Shown here piece by piece: positions 17,727 to 25,979 of a DNA stretch of 64,000 bases. The position numbers and the translations under genes are program-made. The notes under the pieces are model-generated. The model was not told where the DNA came from. It made no database searches and saw nothing but the letters and a program-made list of their open reading frames with translations. Origin of the DNA: Halomonas heilongjiangensis (GTDB lineage: Bacteria > Pseudomonadota > Gammaproteobacteria > Pseudomonadales > Halomonadaceae). Every line of letters starts with the position of its first letter. Position 1 is the stretch's first letter. The stretch spans positions 62,001-126,000 of the forward strand of contig NZ_PNRE01000065.1 of assembly GCF_002879645.1 (NCBI RefSeq), given 5' to 3'.

Positions 17727-17785
17727 CATAGCCTACCGTGTTGGGCGCCACTTGCTAATGGCGATAGGCTAGCGGACTCATAGCC
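17727..17785. promoter_or_regulatory. Repeated CATAGCC / TAGGCTA motifs upstream of the metal importer
   Basis: CATAGCC occurs at 17727-17733 and again at 17779-17785; TAGCCTA (17729-17735) is the exact inverse of TAGGCTA (17765-17771). They lie 70-130 bases before the TroA-type start, where a metal-responsive repressor (MntR, Mur or Zur class) would be expected. None matches a consensus fully, so this is only a candidate operator region. Confidence 0.3.
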
Positions 17786-17806
17786 GGAACGCATATCGAC
17801 GGGAGA

Positions 17807-18802
17807 CTAGATTGTATCGCCGATCTCGATGCGATACCCCAGGTCGATGACACGCGCATCCGCTGCCCCGCCGCGGATGCGGGCGAGCAGCTCGTGGGCG
17901 GCGCGCTCGCCGATCGCCTCGCGCGGGGTGACCACGCTGGCCAGCCGTTGTGACATCACCTGCCCCACGTCGTGGCCGTGGAAGCCGGCGATCGCCAGCC
18001 GGCCGGGCACCGAGACGCCACGGCGCAGGCATTCGAAGTAGGCCCCCACGGCCACGTCATCGTTGGTGCAGAAGATGCCGTCGGTCTCGGGGTGCTCGGC
18101 GAGGATCTCCGCCATCAGCGCGGCCCCCACGCTGTAGGACGAGCGCTGGGTCCGCTGCAGGGTCAAGGGGACCAGTCCGTGGGCCTCCATGGCCTGTCGA
18201 TAGCCGAGTTCACGCTGACGGGTGCGTTCGTCGAGGCGCACCGCCAGGTAGAGGATATGGCGGCGGCCGCGGCGGATCATCTCGGCGACCATGTCGCGGG
18301 CGGCGGCCACGTTGTCGAAGCCGACCGCCTGGTGAATCGGTGGCAGGTGGGTATCCATGATCTCCACGCAGGGAATGCCCGCCGTCTCCAGCATGCGGCA
18401 GCTGCGCGGCGAGTGGCGGCTGTCGGAGAGGATCATCCCGTCGACGTTGTACGAGAGCAGCGAGGCCAGGCTGCGCTCCTCCAGCTCCTCGCTGTAGCCG
18501 TAGTGGGTGAGCATCAGGTGGTAGCCGGCCGGCTCGGTCACCGCCTCGATGCCGACGATGACGTCGGCGAACACCTGGTTGGTCAGGGAGGGCACCAGCA
18601 CGCCGATCGAGCGGCTGGTGGCCTTGGACAACAGGTCCGGCGCCCGGTTGGGGATATAGCCGACCTCCTCGGCCGCGGCGAAGATGCGCTCCCGCAACCC
18701 CTCGGACACCGACTCGGGGTTGCGCAGGCAGCGGCTGACGGTCATCTTCGTTGCGCCGACCTGATCGGCGATGTCCTGGAGGGTCGGTCGTTTCTTCTTC
18801 AC
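17807..18802 (-). CDS. gntR: Gluconate-type LacI-family repressor GntR
   Basis: 331 aa. LacI helix-turn-helix and hinge at the N-terminus: TLQDIADQVGATKMTVSRCL, then the hinge region with SRSIGVLVPSLTNQVFADVI. The periplasmic-binding-protein-like core includes LMLTHYGYSEELEERSLASL and IFCTNDDVAVGAYFECLRRG, characteristic of gluconate repressors. It is the last gene downstream of gntK and a TRAP transporter on the same strand, and a perfect GntR-type palindrome lies at 22573-22586. Expected to release DNA on binding gluconate or a phosphorylated derivative. Confidence 0.92.
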   Translation of the reverse strand: MKKKRPTLQDIADQVGATKMTVSRCLRNPESVSEGLRERIFAAAEEVGYIPNRAPDLLSKATSRSIGVLVPSLTNQVFADVIVGIEAVTEPAGYHLMLTHYGYSEELEERSLASLLSYNVDGMILSDSRHSPRSCRMLETAGIPCVEIMDTHLPPIHQAVGFDNVAAARDMVAEMIRRGRRHILYLAVRLDERTRQRELGYRQAMEAHGLVPLTLQRTQRSSYSVGAALMAEILAEHPETDGIFCTNDDVAVGAYFECLRRGVSVPGRLAIAGFHGHDVGQVMSQRLASVVTPREAIGERAAHELLARIRGGAADARVIDLGYRIEIGDTI

Positions 18803-18885
18803 GGCATGCGGTGCCCCATCGATGGAGAAGCGTCTGGAAAGCCGACCACCATAGCCAACTTTCCGCGACGATTCACGGGCCGGCG

Positions 18886-19398
18886 TCAGCGCTCCTTCAG
18901 GGCCAGCAGGAAGGCGTCGACGATCTGCTCCGGCGGCTGGTTGATATCCACGACGACGGCTTCGTCGCGGCCGGGGGGCTCGAGGTCGCCGAGCTGGCTG
19001 TCGAGCATGGCGTCGCCCCTGAAGAAGTGCTCTTTCCTGCCCCCGAGCCGCTGGCGAAGCCGTTCACGATCGCCCTCGAGAAACAGGATGGCGAGACCGT
19101 CGTCGCCCCCGCGCAGGGTGTCCCGGTAGCGACGCTTCAGTGCCGAGCAGGCGATCACCACCGACGCCTCGCGGCGCCGGTAGTCGGCGAAGAAGCCCGC
19201 CAGGGTCTCGAGCCACTCGCCGCGATCCGCGTCGTCCAGGGGGATGCCGTTGGCCATCTTGTCGACGCTGGCCGGTGAGTGGTGGTCGTCGCCATCGATG
19301 AAATCGACGCCCAGCCGCCTGGCCAGCAGGCGGCCGACGTGAGACTTGCCCGAGCCCGATACGCCCATCACCAGAATACGATAGGTGGCAGCCTTCAC
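18886..19398 (-). CDS. gntK: Gluconokinase
   Basis: 170 aa, usual length. P-loop MGVSGSGKSHVG near residues 11-22, DGDDHHSPASVDKMANGIPL (the gluconate kinase signature), then CSALKRRYRDTLR and FLEGDRERLRQRL. It phosphorylates D-gluconate to 6-phosphogluconate for the Entner-Doudoroff or pentose phosphate route. It lies 27 bases after the TRAP large permease and 83 bases before gntR, so import, phosphorylation and control are encoded together. Confidence 0.96.
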   Translation of the reverse strand: MKAATYRILVMGVSGSGKSHVGRLLARRLGVDFIDGDDHHSPASVDKMANGIPLDDADRGEWLETLAGFFADYRRREASVVIACSALKRRYRDTLRGGDDGLAILFLEGDRERLRQRLGGRKEHFFRGDAMLDSQLGDLEPPGRDEAVVVDINQPPEQIVDAFLLALKER

Positions 19399-19425
19399 AT
19401 GACCTCCAGTCGTCAGTTGCCGTAC

Positions 19426-20709
19426 TCAGTTGCCACGGACTGCGGTGAAGTCGGGCAGCCAGGTGACGATGCCCGGGAAGGCGATCAGCACCACCAGCAC
19501 CACCAGCAGCGCCGCGTAGTAGGGGAGCATCGCCTTGACCAGCGACTCCATCGAGACCTTGCCGACCCCGCAGCCGACATAGAGGCAGGTGCCCACCGGC
19601 GGCGTCAGCAGGCCGATCCCGAGGATGAAGGCCATCAGCACGCCGAAGTAGGCCGGATCGACGCCCACCGAGGTAACGATCGGGGTCAGCATCGGGGCCA
19701 TGATCACCATCGCCGGGGTCAGGTCCATCACGAAGCCCACCAGCAGCAGCAGGCCGGCGACGATCATCAGCAGCCAGAACGGCTCCTGGGTGATCGCCTG
19801 CACCTGGCGCACCAGGGTCTGGGGCACCATGTTGATGGTCAGGAACCAGGCGATCACGGTGGCGAAGGCCAGCAACAGCAGCACCATGCCGGTCAGGCGT
19901 GCGGTGCGGATCAGCATGCCCCAGAGCTCGCGCAGCGCGAACTCGCGGTAGACCAGCAGCGAGATGACCAGCGAGTAGAGCAGCGCCGCCACCGCCGCCT
20001 CGGTGGCGGTGAAGACCCCGCCGATGATGCCGCCGATCACGATCACCGGCAGCACCAGGGCCAGCCAGGCGGCCTTGAAGGCCTGCCACAGCAGGTCGAG
20101 GCGGAACTTCCGGGTCTGCCCGGCGTGTTCGATGCTGGCCATGATGAAGGTCGTGACCATCAGCCCGAAACCGATCAAGAGCCCCGGCACGATGCCGGCG
20201 ATGAACAGCCGGCTGATCGAGGTCTCGGTGACGATACCGAACAGGATCAGCGGGATCGACGGCGGGATGATGATGCCGATCACCGACGACACCGTGTTGA
20301 TGGCGGTGGCATGGGGGGCGGAATAGCCCTGCTGCTTCATCGAGGGGATCATCATCGCCCCGGTGGCGGCGGTGTCGGCCACCGCCGAGCCGCTGATGCC
20401 GCCGAAGAACATCGAGCCGGTGATCGCCACCTGGCCCAGGCCACCACGCACGAAACCGACCAGCGCCCCGGCGAGATCCATCAACCGCCGGGCGATGCCG
20501 CCGGCGCTCATCACCTCACCGACCAGGATGAAGAACGGAATCGCCAGCAGCGGGAAGTTGTTGACCCCGCGGATCGACTGTTCGATCAGGATCGACAGCG
20601 GAATATCGGACATGACCGCCATGACCACCGCCGCGACGCCGAGACCGAAGGCGATCGGCAGGCCGATGGCGATGGAGGCAAACAGGATACCCAGGAAAAT
20701 CCACAGCAT
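19426..20709 (-). CDS. TRAP transporter large permease (DctM type)
   Basis: 427 aa with 11-12 hydrophobic segments. Family hallmarks: IAIGLPIAFGLG at the N-terminus, FFGGISGSAVADTAATGAMM, and LLTPPVGTCLYVGCGVG near the C-terminus. It forms the sodium-coupled channel unit with the small permease encoded four bases upstream. Association with gntK and gntR indicates gluconate (or a close sugar acid) as substrate; this is inference from context. Confidence 0.95.
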   Translation of the reverse strand: MLWIFLGILFASIAIGLPIAFGLGVAAVVMAVMSDIPLSILIEQSIRGVNNFPLLAIPFFILVGEVMSAGGIARRLMDLAGALVGFVRGGLGQVAITGSMFFGGISGSAVADTAATGAMMIPSMKQQGYSAPHATAINTVSSVIGIIIPPSIPLILFGIVTETSISRLFIAGIVPGLLIGFGLMVTTFIMASIEHAGQTRKFRLDLLWQAFKAAWLALVLPVIVIGGIIGGVFTATEAAVAALLYSLVISLLVYREFALRELWGMLIRTARLTGMVLLLLAFATVIAWFLTINMVPQTLVRQVQAITQEPFWLLMIVAGLLLLVGFVMDLTPAMVIMAPMLTPIVTSVGVDPAYFGVLMAFILGIGLLTPPVGTCLYVGCGVGKVSMESLVKAMLPYYAALLVVLVVLIAFPGIVTWLPDFTAVRGN

Positions 20710-20712
20710 GAC

Positions 20713-21303
20713 TCAGTGCCCTCCGCGTCGTGCGGGTGATGACGGATCGCGGATCAACCGCACGCACTGCCAGGCACGCCACAGTGCCACGGCGGCGATG
20801 AAACCGGCGCACAGCACCAGCGAGACATTGATCAGGTTCCAGGGTACGCCGAGGATGGCGGTACGCCCGGTGGAACGGGACATCACCAGATAGCCGCCCC
20901 AGACGATGATGCCCATCAGCACGGTGATGATCAGGTTCTGGAGCATGTAGAGCAGATGGGCCCCGCGCGGCTGGAGCTTGCGCACCAGGAAGTCCACGGC
21001 GATGTGCTCGAAGCGGGCGAAGGCCGCCGCGGCCCCGAGGAAGATCAGCCAGATGAACAGCATGCGCGCCAGCTCGTCGGCCCAGGGCAGCGAGCGGTTG
21101 AGCAACGAGCGGCCGATGACGTTGGCCGACACCGAGACGATCAGCGCGACCAGGATGACGGCGATCAGTTGCTCCATGATCACCGTCAGCCAGCGGAAGA
21201 TCGCCGGCCCCTTGCGCGCCTCGATGTCGAGTTCGAGGGGCTCGCGGTTGGGATCGTCGAAAAACACGCCGGGGTCGACGGGCGGGGGTGTGGACGTTGA
21301 CAT
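20713..21303 (-). CDS. TRAP transporter small permease (DctQ type)
   Basis: 196 aa with four hydrophobic segments. Contains ADELARMLFIWLIFLGAAAAF, the conserved DctQ W-x-E/D-E-x-A-R segment, and AVDFLVRKLQPRG. Separated by only three bases from the large permease. An N-terminal Pro-rich cytoplasmic stretch of ~30 residues precedes the first membrane helix. Confidence 0.93.
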   Translation of the reverse strand: MSTSTPPPVDPGVFFDDPNREPLELDIEARKGPAIFRWLTVIMEQLIAVILVALIVSVSANVIGRSLLNRSLPWADELARMLFIWLIFLGAAAAFARFEHIAVDFLVRKLQPRGAHLLYMLQNLIITVLMGIIVWGGYLVMSRSTGRTAILGVPWNLINVSLVLCAGFIAAVALWRAWQCVRLIRDPSSPARRGGH

Positions 21304-21372
21304 GCAGCGCTCCTGCGACAGGGCAAGGGGTCGATGCCCCCTGCCGCTGCCCCGTCAGTGGAAAGGAGGGGA

Positions 21373-22449
21373 TCAGTCGTTGGTGGTCTCGGCGACGATG
21401 GCCTGGATCTCGGCGATCAGGTCTTCGCCGATGCGCGGCCCCCACTCGTCGTAGACGGGTTGAACCGCTTCCTGGAAGGCGGCGATCTGCTCGTCGTCGA
21501 GGCGGGTGATCTGCATGCCGCGCTCCTCGAGCTGGTCGCGCGACCAGTCGTCGTATTCGGTGGCCAGCTGGATCTCGTACTCCGCCGACTGACGGGCGGC
21601 TTCCTGCACCAGCTCCTGGTATTCAGGATCGAGGCGCTCCCAGGTGCGCTCGGACATCATCAGGATGAAGGGCGTGTAGACGTGGCGGGTCTCGGAGCCG
21701 TAGTCCTGCACCTCATGGAAGTTGGAGGTGAGGATGGTGCTCCAGGGGTTCTCCTGACCATCGACCACGCCCTGCTCCATGGCCGAGAACAGCTCGCCGA
21801 AGGCCATCGGCGTGGGGTTGGCCCCCAGGGTCTCCCAGATCGAGAGGTGCACCGGGTTCTCCATGGTGCGCACGGTCAGACCGCGCACGTCGAGGCCGGC
21901 GACGTCTTCCGGCGACTCGACCGGGCGGGCACTGTTGGAGAGCTGGCGATAGCCATTCTCGGAGAAGGTCAGCGCCTTGATGCCGGAGCCGTCGAAGGCG
22001 TCGAGCATCGACTGGGCGACGTCGCTCTGCATCACCGCGATGGCCGCCTCGCGGGTCGGCAGCAGGAACGGCAGGTCGAAGACCGCCAGTTCCGGCACGT
22101 AGGTGGTGGCCGGTGACGTGGAGGGATAGGTCATGTCCAGGGTGCCGGTCTGGAGCATCTCCATCATCTGCACGTCGTCGCCCAGTTGGCTGTTGGGGAA
22201 GATGTTGACGGTGATGCGGCCGTCGGTGCGCTGTTCGAGGATATCGGCGAAATACTGGCTGGAGAGATACTGTGGCGAGGTCTCGGCCAGACCGATACCC
22301 ATGCGGATGGTATGACTGCCGTGGTCGGCCACGACATCGCCCTCGATGGCGGGCGGATCGGAGAGGTCGGGCGTCTGGGCCTGGGCGATGCCCAGGGTCA
22401 GGGTGGCCGCGCCGGCCAGGGTGAGCGTGCTGCGCCAGATGGCTGTCAT
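21373..22449 (-). CDS. TRAP transporter solute-binding protein (DctP type)
   Basis: 358 aa with a signal peptide cleaved near GIAQAQT. DctP features: GSHTIRMGIGLAETSPQYLS at the mature N-terminus, VNIFPNSQLGDDVQMMEMLQ, and VVDGQENPWSTILTSNF, with the carboxylate-binding Arg expected in the GLDVRGLTVRTM region. ATG at 22449 is preceded by TTGGAGG; an upstream ATG at 22587 lies inside the operator and is rejected. First gene of the gluconate operon with ~140 bases of leader after the predicted promoter. Confidence 0.93.
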   Translation of the reverse strand: MTAIWRSTLTLAGAATLTLGIAQAQTPDLSDPPAIEGDVVADHGSHTIRMGIGLAETSPQYLSSQYFADILEQRTDGRITVNIFPNSQLGDDVQMMEMLQTGTLDMTYPSTSPATTYVPELAVFDLPFLLPTREAAIAVMQSDVAQSMLDAFDGSGIKALTFSENGYRQLSNSARPVESPEDVAGLDVRGLTVRTMENPVHLSIWETLGANPTPMAFGELFSAMEQGVVDGQENPWSTILTSNFHEVQDYGSETRHVYTPFILMMSERTWERLDPEYQELVQEAARQSAEYEIQLATEYDDWSRDQLEERGMQITRLDDEQIAAFQEAVQPVYDEWGPRIGEDLIAEIQAIVAETTND

Positions 22450-22572
22450 GGCGTGTGCCTCCAAGGCTGTTTGTAGGTTGTTGGGTCGTACGCTGCTGCG
22501 AGCGTCTCGCTCGGCATAGAGCGTCGGGCCGGCAGGATGGCGCCAGGCACCTTTCCATGTGTCATGTCGCCA

Positions 22573-22586
22573 TGTTACCGGTAACA
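22573..22586. promoter_or_regulatory. GntR operator palindrome
   Basis: TGTTACCGGTAACA is a perfect 14-bp palindrome and matches the known gluconate-repressor box of enteric bacteria (ATGTTA-CC-G-TAACAT type). It lies a few bases downstream of the predicted start of dctP transcription, where a bound repressor would block initiation or early elongation. No second copy was seen near gntK or gntR. Confidence 0.85.
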
Positions 22587-22596
22587 CTCATGAAGG

Positions 22597-22625
22597 AGAC
22601 TAGGCGCGGGGCCGGCGACTGTCAA
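22597..22625 (-). promoter_or_regulatory. Candidate promoter of the gluconate TRAP operon
   Basis: On the minus strand a perfect -35 TTGACA (22625-22620) is followed after 17 bases by TAGTCT (22602-22597) as a weak -10. Predicted start near 22590, immediately before the GntR palindrome. Confidence 0.55.
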
Positions 22626-22658
22626 CGACAATGCCGCCTCGACGACTTATACCTTAGG

Positions 22659-23708
22659 CTAAAAGCTGGCAGCCAGCGGCCCGACCTCACGAATCGCCCG
22701 CCCCACCGCGGCCAGCACTTGCTCGTTGCGGGCCAGGTTGAGTTCGCCCCGGGCACAGGCGACGATCGCCACCCGGTGGCTCCCGGCACCGTCTGCCAGG
22801 GTCGCGATACCGGCATCGCAACTGCGCCGGTGCTGGGTACCGGTCTTGTGGGCGAAGCGCACGCCAGGGCCGAGACCCGCCTTGAGACGCCGCTCGCCGC
22901 TGGTGGTCCGCTCCATCACCGACAGCAGGCGGGCGGTGGCCGCCGGTCCCAGCGCCCTGCCCTCGCCCAGTGCGGCGAGCAGCTCGGCGAAGGCATCGAG
23001 CCGACCGCTGTTGAGATCGGTGGCGTAGTAGGCCGCGAAGGCATCATCCAGGGAGCGCCATCGCAGCGCCTCGTGCGGAACCTCGAGGCGCCGGGCCAGC
23101 CAGTCGAGCCGGGCGGCGTCGCTGGGGCGCTTTCGCAGCTCGATGAAGTCGAGCCCGGAGAGCGAGACGGCCCGCGGGTGCAGCCCGCCATAGACGTGTC
23201 GGCGCACGTCCACCAGGGAGGTGATCGGTCCCAGGGACTCCCCGCCCGGCGCCAACGCCTGGGCACGCCGATTGACCGCCTCGAGGCCGAGACGGCGGAT
23301 CAGCATGTCGCTGGCGGTGTTGTCGCTGACGGTGAGCATCGCCACGAGCAGTTGGTGCAGCGTCAGCTCGGCGCCGGGGGGCGCCCAGTTGGTGGGCCCG
23401 GCACCGTCGACATAATCGCTCTCGTGCAGCACCAGCCGCTCGTCCAGTGCCGCCTCTCCCGCTTCGACCCGCGCCATCAGTTCGATGGCCACCGGCACCT
23501 TGATCAGCGACGCCAGGTACCAGGACTCGTCGGCCCGCCAGCCGAAGCGCTCGTCGCTGCCCAGCGGCCGCACGACGACCCCCAGCTCGCCGTCGAACCC
23601 GGCCTCGAGGGCGGCCAGCTTCGCCTCGAGCCGCGCGGACCAGGCGGGCTCGGCCATCGCCGGGAGCGGCAGCACCAGCAGGGCGAGCCCCAGGACCAGC
23701 GCACGCAT
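22659..23708 (-). CDS. Class A beta-lactamase-fold serine hydrolase lacking the deacylation Glu
   Basis: 349 aa with a signal peptide (LALLVLPLPAMAEP). Motifs in class A order: S67-L-I-K70 (LASLIKVPV), S128-D-N130 (TVSDNTASDML), and K288-T-G290 (AHKTGTQHRR). Where class A enzymes have E-x-E-L-N, this protein reads A229-T-D-L-N233, so the general-base Glu166 appears to be Ala and the omega-loop segment is shortened. It may be a penicillin-binding, esterase or peptidase-like protein rather than an efficient beta-lactamase. Its ATG overlaps the stop of the membrane acyltransferase by one base (TGATG), implying co-translation. Confidence 0.85.
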   Translation of the reverse strand: MRALVLGLALLVLPLPAMAEPAWSARLEAKLAALEAGFDGELGVVVRPLGSDERFGWRADESWYLASLIKVPVAIELMARVEAGEAALDERLVLHESDYVDGAGPTNWAPPGAELTLHQLLVAMLTVSDNTASDMLIRRLGLEAVNRRAQALAPGGESLGPITSLVDVRRHVYGGLHPRAVSLSGLDFIELRKRPSDAARLDWLARRLEVPHEALRWRSLDDAFAAYYATDLNSGRLDAFAELLAALGEGRALGPAATARLLSVMERTTSGERRLKAGLGPGVRFAHKTGTQHRRSCDAGIATLADGAGSHRVAIVACARGELNLARNEQVLAAVGRAIREVGPLAASF

Positions 23709-24829
23709 CAGCGTCGCTCCCGGATCCAGCCAATCAGGGCGATCCAGCCCGCGGTGGCCAGGATCAGCGCCAGGCCGATGCCCAGCACCTGCGGATAGGC
23801 GTAGACCTGCCAGGCCTCGAACAGGAAGCGCAGGATCAGGAAGATCACCACGATATGGAAGATGAAGGCCATGAGCGCATCGGAGCCGATGGTGGTGATC
23901 GGCCGCAGCCAGGCGGCGCCGCGCTCGCCAGCGAGCAGGCAGAGCGCCAGGATCACCAGGGCGCCGCCGAGGCTGAACAGCATGAAGGCGAGCTCCGGCG
24001 GGTGCTTGCCGACATTCCAGGCCACCGCCACCAGCGCCTCGCCGAGCCCGGGCAGCGACACCGCCACGAACCCCAGCAGCAGCGCCGCCCCGACCCCCAC
24101 CAGCCCCAGCACCAGCCGGCGGCGCGCCGCTGGTTGCCAGTAGCAGCACAGCACCGCCTCACCGATCAGCAGCCCGACCATCACCAGCGGCAGCCGCGAG
24201 AGCTGGCCCCAGGCGTAGTGGTCCGCGTCCTCGACGAGGATCGCCTTGAGCGGCTCGATGCCCCAGAAGTCGAAGTGGCGCTCCAGCCAGCCCGACAGCA
24301 AGGCGATCGCCAGCGGGCCCACCAAGCGCGCCCAGAGCGGCAGTCGCCGCCACAGCGGCAGGACCCAGGGCAGCCACAGCAGCGCGATGGCATAGAAACC
24401 GAGGATCTCGACCCAGATCGGGAAGCGCTGGTAGAGCAGGGTGTCGAGGATATCCTGCGCCGAGTAGAGCGGCAGCATCTCGACGACGGTGAGCGCCTTG
24501 TACCAGAACAGCACCTCGAGGCCGCGCAGCATCAGCTTGAGGCGCCGGCGCGGCCAGTCCGGGGCATCGGTCTTCGGCAGGAAGGCCACCGCCAGGGCGA
24601 TGCCGAACACCGTGATGAACAGCGACGAGGAGAACTTGGTGAGCAGATGGATCGGCACCATCCCCCAGTCGGGCACCTGGCGGATGCCCAGCAGCCCGCT
24701 GACCGCATGGCTGAGGATCATCAGCGCGATGGCCACGCCGCGGGCCAGGTCGATCGCCTCGATGCGCCCCTGCCCCGCCGGCAGCAGCGGCGGCGCCCCC
24801 AGCCGAACCATGACCGCTCTTCCCTGCAT
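23708..24829 (-). CDS. Multi-pass membrane protein, acyltransferase-3/DUF1624-like
   Basis: 373 aa with about ten hydrophobic segments. The opening IEAIDLARGVAIALMILSHA is characteristic of membrane acyltransferases of the DUF1624/OpgC/heparan-N-acetyltransferase-like group (Arg-Gly and His of the first helix). Later FIFHIVVIFLILRFLFEAW and GWIALIGWIRERR. The ATG at 24829 follows AGGGAGG; the long frame to 25267 is rejected because it overlaps a lipoprotein gene. Likely modifies a cell-envelope glycan or lipid, but the acceptor is unknown. Coupled to the serine hydrolase downstream. Confidence 0.8.
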   Translation of the reverse strand: MQGRAVMVRLGAPPLLPAGQGRIEAIDLARGVAIALMILSHAVSGLLGIRQVPDWGMVPIHLLTKFSSSLFITVFGIALAVAFLPKTDAPDWPRRRLKLMLRGLEVLFWYKALTVVEMLPLYSAQDILDTLLYQRFPIWVEILGFYAIALLWLPWVLPLWRRLPLWARLVGPLAIALLSGWLERHFDFWGIEPLKAILVEDADHYAWGQLSRLPLVMVGLLIGEAVLCCYWQPAARRRLVLGLVGVGAALLLGFVAVSLPGLGEALVAVAWNVGKHPPELAFMLFSLGGALVILALCLLAGERGAAWLRPITTIGSDALMAFIFHIVVIFLILRFLFEAWQVYAYPQVLGIGLALILATAGWIALIGWIRERR

Positions 24830-24852
24830 GCGCCGCCTCCCTGGCTGTCCGA

Positions 24853-25218
24853 TCACTCGCCGCTGACCAACGGCTCGACGCTCTCCAGCGTGAGCCGCCG
24901 CCCCTCGCTGGTCGAGAAGCGGAAGCGCCCCTCCACCCGCACCGCCTCGCCCAGATGGGGCGCGATCTCTTCGTGGGGAAAGATCTCGACCCGATGCAGG
25001 TCCTCGTCCTCGATCCAGTAATGCAGCGGATCCTCGAAGTGGCGAACGACGCCCTCGGTCACCACCCGGCGACCGTCGTGGGCCTCGGGATTCGTCGCCA
25101 GCACCGGCAGCGGCACCTCGACGAGCCGGTCGTTGTCGCCACAGGCCGCGAGCGCCAGGCTGGCGGCGGCGAGCCCCCACCGGGACCAGGCGAATGGTCG
25201 TCGTCTCACTGAATGCAT
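24853..25218 (-). CDS. Small lipoprotein with OB-like domain
   Basis: 121 aa. Signal peptide with lipobox LALAACGD: cysteine about residue 26, and Asp following it, which in enteric bacteria would favour inner-membrane retention. The mature part (VVTEGVVRHFEDPLHYWIED, GEAVRVEGRFRFSTSEGR) has the strand pattern of a small OB-fold. Lies 23 bases upstream of the membrane acyltransferase on the same strand, so these three envelope genes may form one operon. Function unknown. Confidence 0.75.
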   Translation of the reverse strand: MHSVRRRPFAWSRWGLAAASLALAACGDNDRLVEVPLPVLATNPEAHDGRRVVTEGVVRHFEDPLHYWIEDEDLHRVEIFPHEEIAPHLGEAVRVEGRFRFSTSEGRRLTLESVEPLVSGE

Positions 25219-25365
25219 GGCAATCTCCCCCCTTTACCGGCCGATGATAGCGCCTGAGGGCCGACACGAGTATGGCCGGCTGGCCCCGATGCCACTGCGG
25301 TCCAACGGGACTATGCTTGGGATGTGGAGTTCGACGCGAAAGGAGGCACCTTCAATTCCGTCGTT

Positions 25366-25384
25366 TTCGGCCCTCGCGGCCGAA
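25366..25384 (+). promoter_or_regulatory. Hairpin touching the RBS of the YbaK-like gene
   Basis: TTCGGCC (25366-25372) pairs with GGCCGAA (25378-25384) around a five-base loop; the right arm includes the first bases of AAGGAG at 25383-25388. This could limit ribosome access. The region 25219-25396 between the divergent lipoprotein and YbaK-like genes holds no other gene. Confidence 0.35.
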
Positions 25385-25396
25385 GGAGAAAATGTC

Positions 25397-25867
25397 ATGG
25401 CCATGCCGATGACGATACGCGAGTACCTCCGGGCCTGTGATATCGACTTCGAGGAGGTCACTCACCCGCGGGAAGTGACGACCAGCCGCATCGCCCAGCA
25501 GGCCCATGTCGCCGGTAGCCAGCTGGCCAAGGCGGTGATGCTGCACGGTGATTCCGGCTACCATGTCGCGGTGGTGCCGAGCGACTGCGATGCGGATCTC
25601 GACAAGCTCTCGCAGCTGTTCAACGAGAGGGTCGACCTCGCCTCGGAAGACGAGATCATGAGCCGCTTCAACGACTGTGATCCGGGAGCCACCACCCCGG
25701 TAGGCCAGGCCTACGGCCTGCAGGTCTATCTCGACGACATGCTGCGTCATCAGCCGGACATCTATTTCGAGGCCGGCGACCACGAGACCCTGGTCCACAT
25801 GAGCGGCAGCGAGTTCGATCGCCTGATGGCCGAGATCCCGCACGGACAGATCAGCCGGCGGCACTGA
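25397..25867 (+). CDS. YbaK/ProX-domain aminoacyl-tRNA deacylase-like protein
   Basis: 156 aa. N-terminal MTIREYLRACDIDFEEVTHP and HVAGSQLAKAVMLHGDSGYH with the conserved Lys of the YbaK/ProXp editing fold (the QLAKAVML segment), and a GATTPVGQAYGLQVYLDD loop with the family's G-x-x-x-P. Free-standing members deacylate misacylated tRNA, but members of this size with an N-terminal HP-R are also of unknown specificity. The ATG at 25397 has AAGGAG eight bases upstream; the frame is open further upstream but lacks a better start. Confidence 0.85.
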   Translation: MAMPMTIREYLRACDIDFEEVTHPREVTTSRIAQQAHVAGSQLAKAVMLHGDSGYHVAVVPSDCDADLDKLSQLFNERVDLASEDEIMSRFNDCDPGATTPVGQAYGLQVYLDDMLRHQPDIYFEAGDHETLVHMSGSEFDRLMAEIPHGQISRRH

Positions 25868-25979
25868 CCCGAGCCCCGGGCGGCCCCGCTTTCTCTACCC
25901 TGGCCGTGATCGCCCCGATCGCGGCCTCTTTTCGCCTGGGGTAAGCTCGAACGACCGTCGCCTGCCGCCTGGAGATGAC

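Noticed and set aside
19279-20739. 486-codon plus-strand frame opposite the TRAP large permease
   Set aside because: Asp/His/Gln-rich complement of a membrane protein gene, with no initiation signal or family match.
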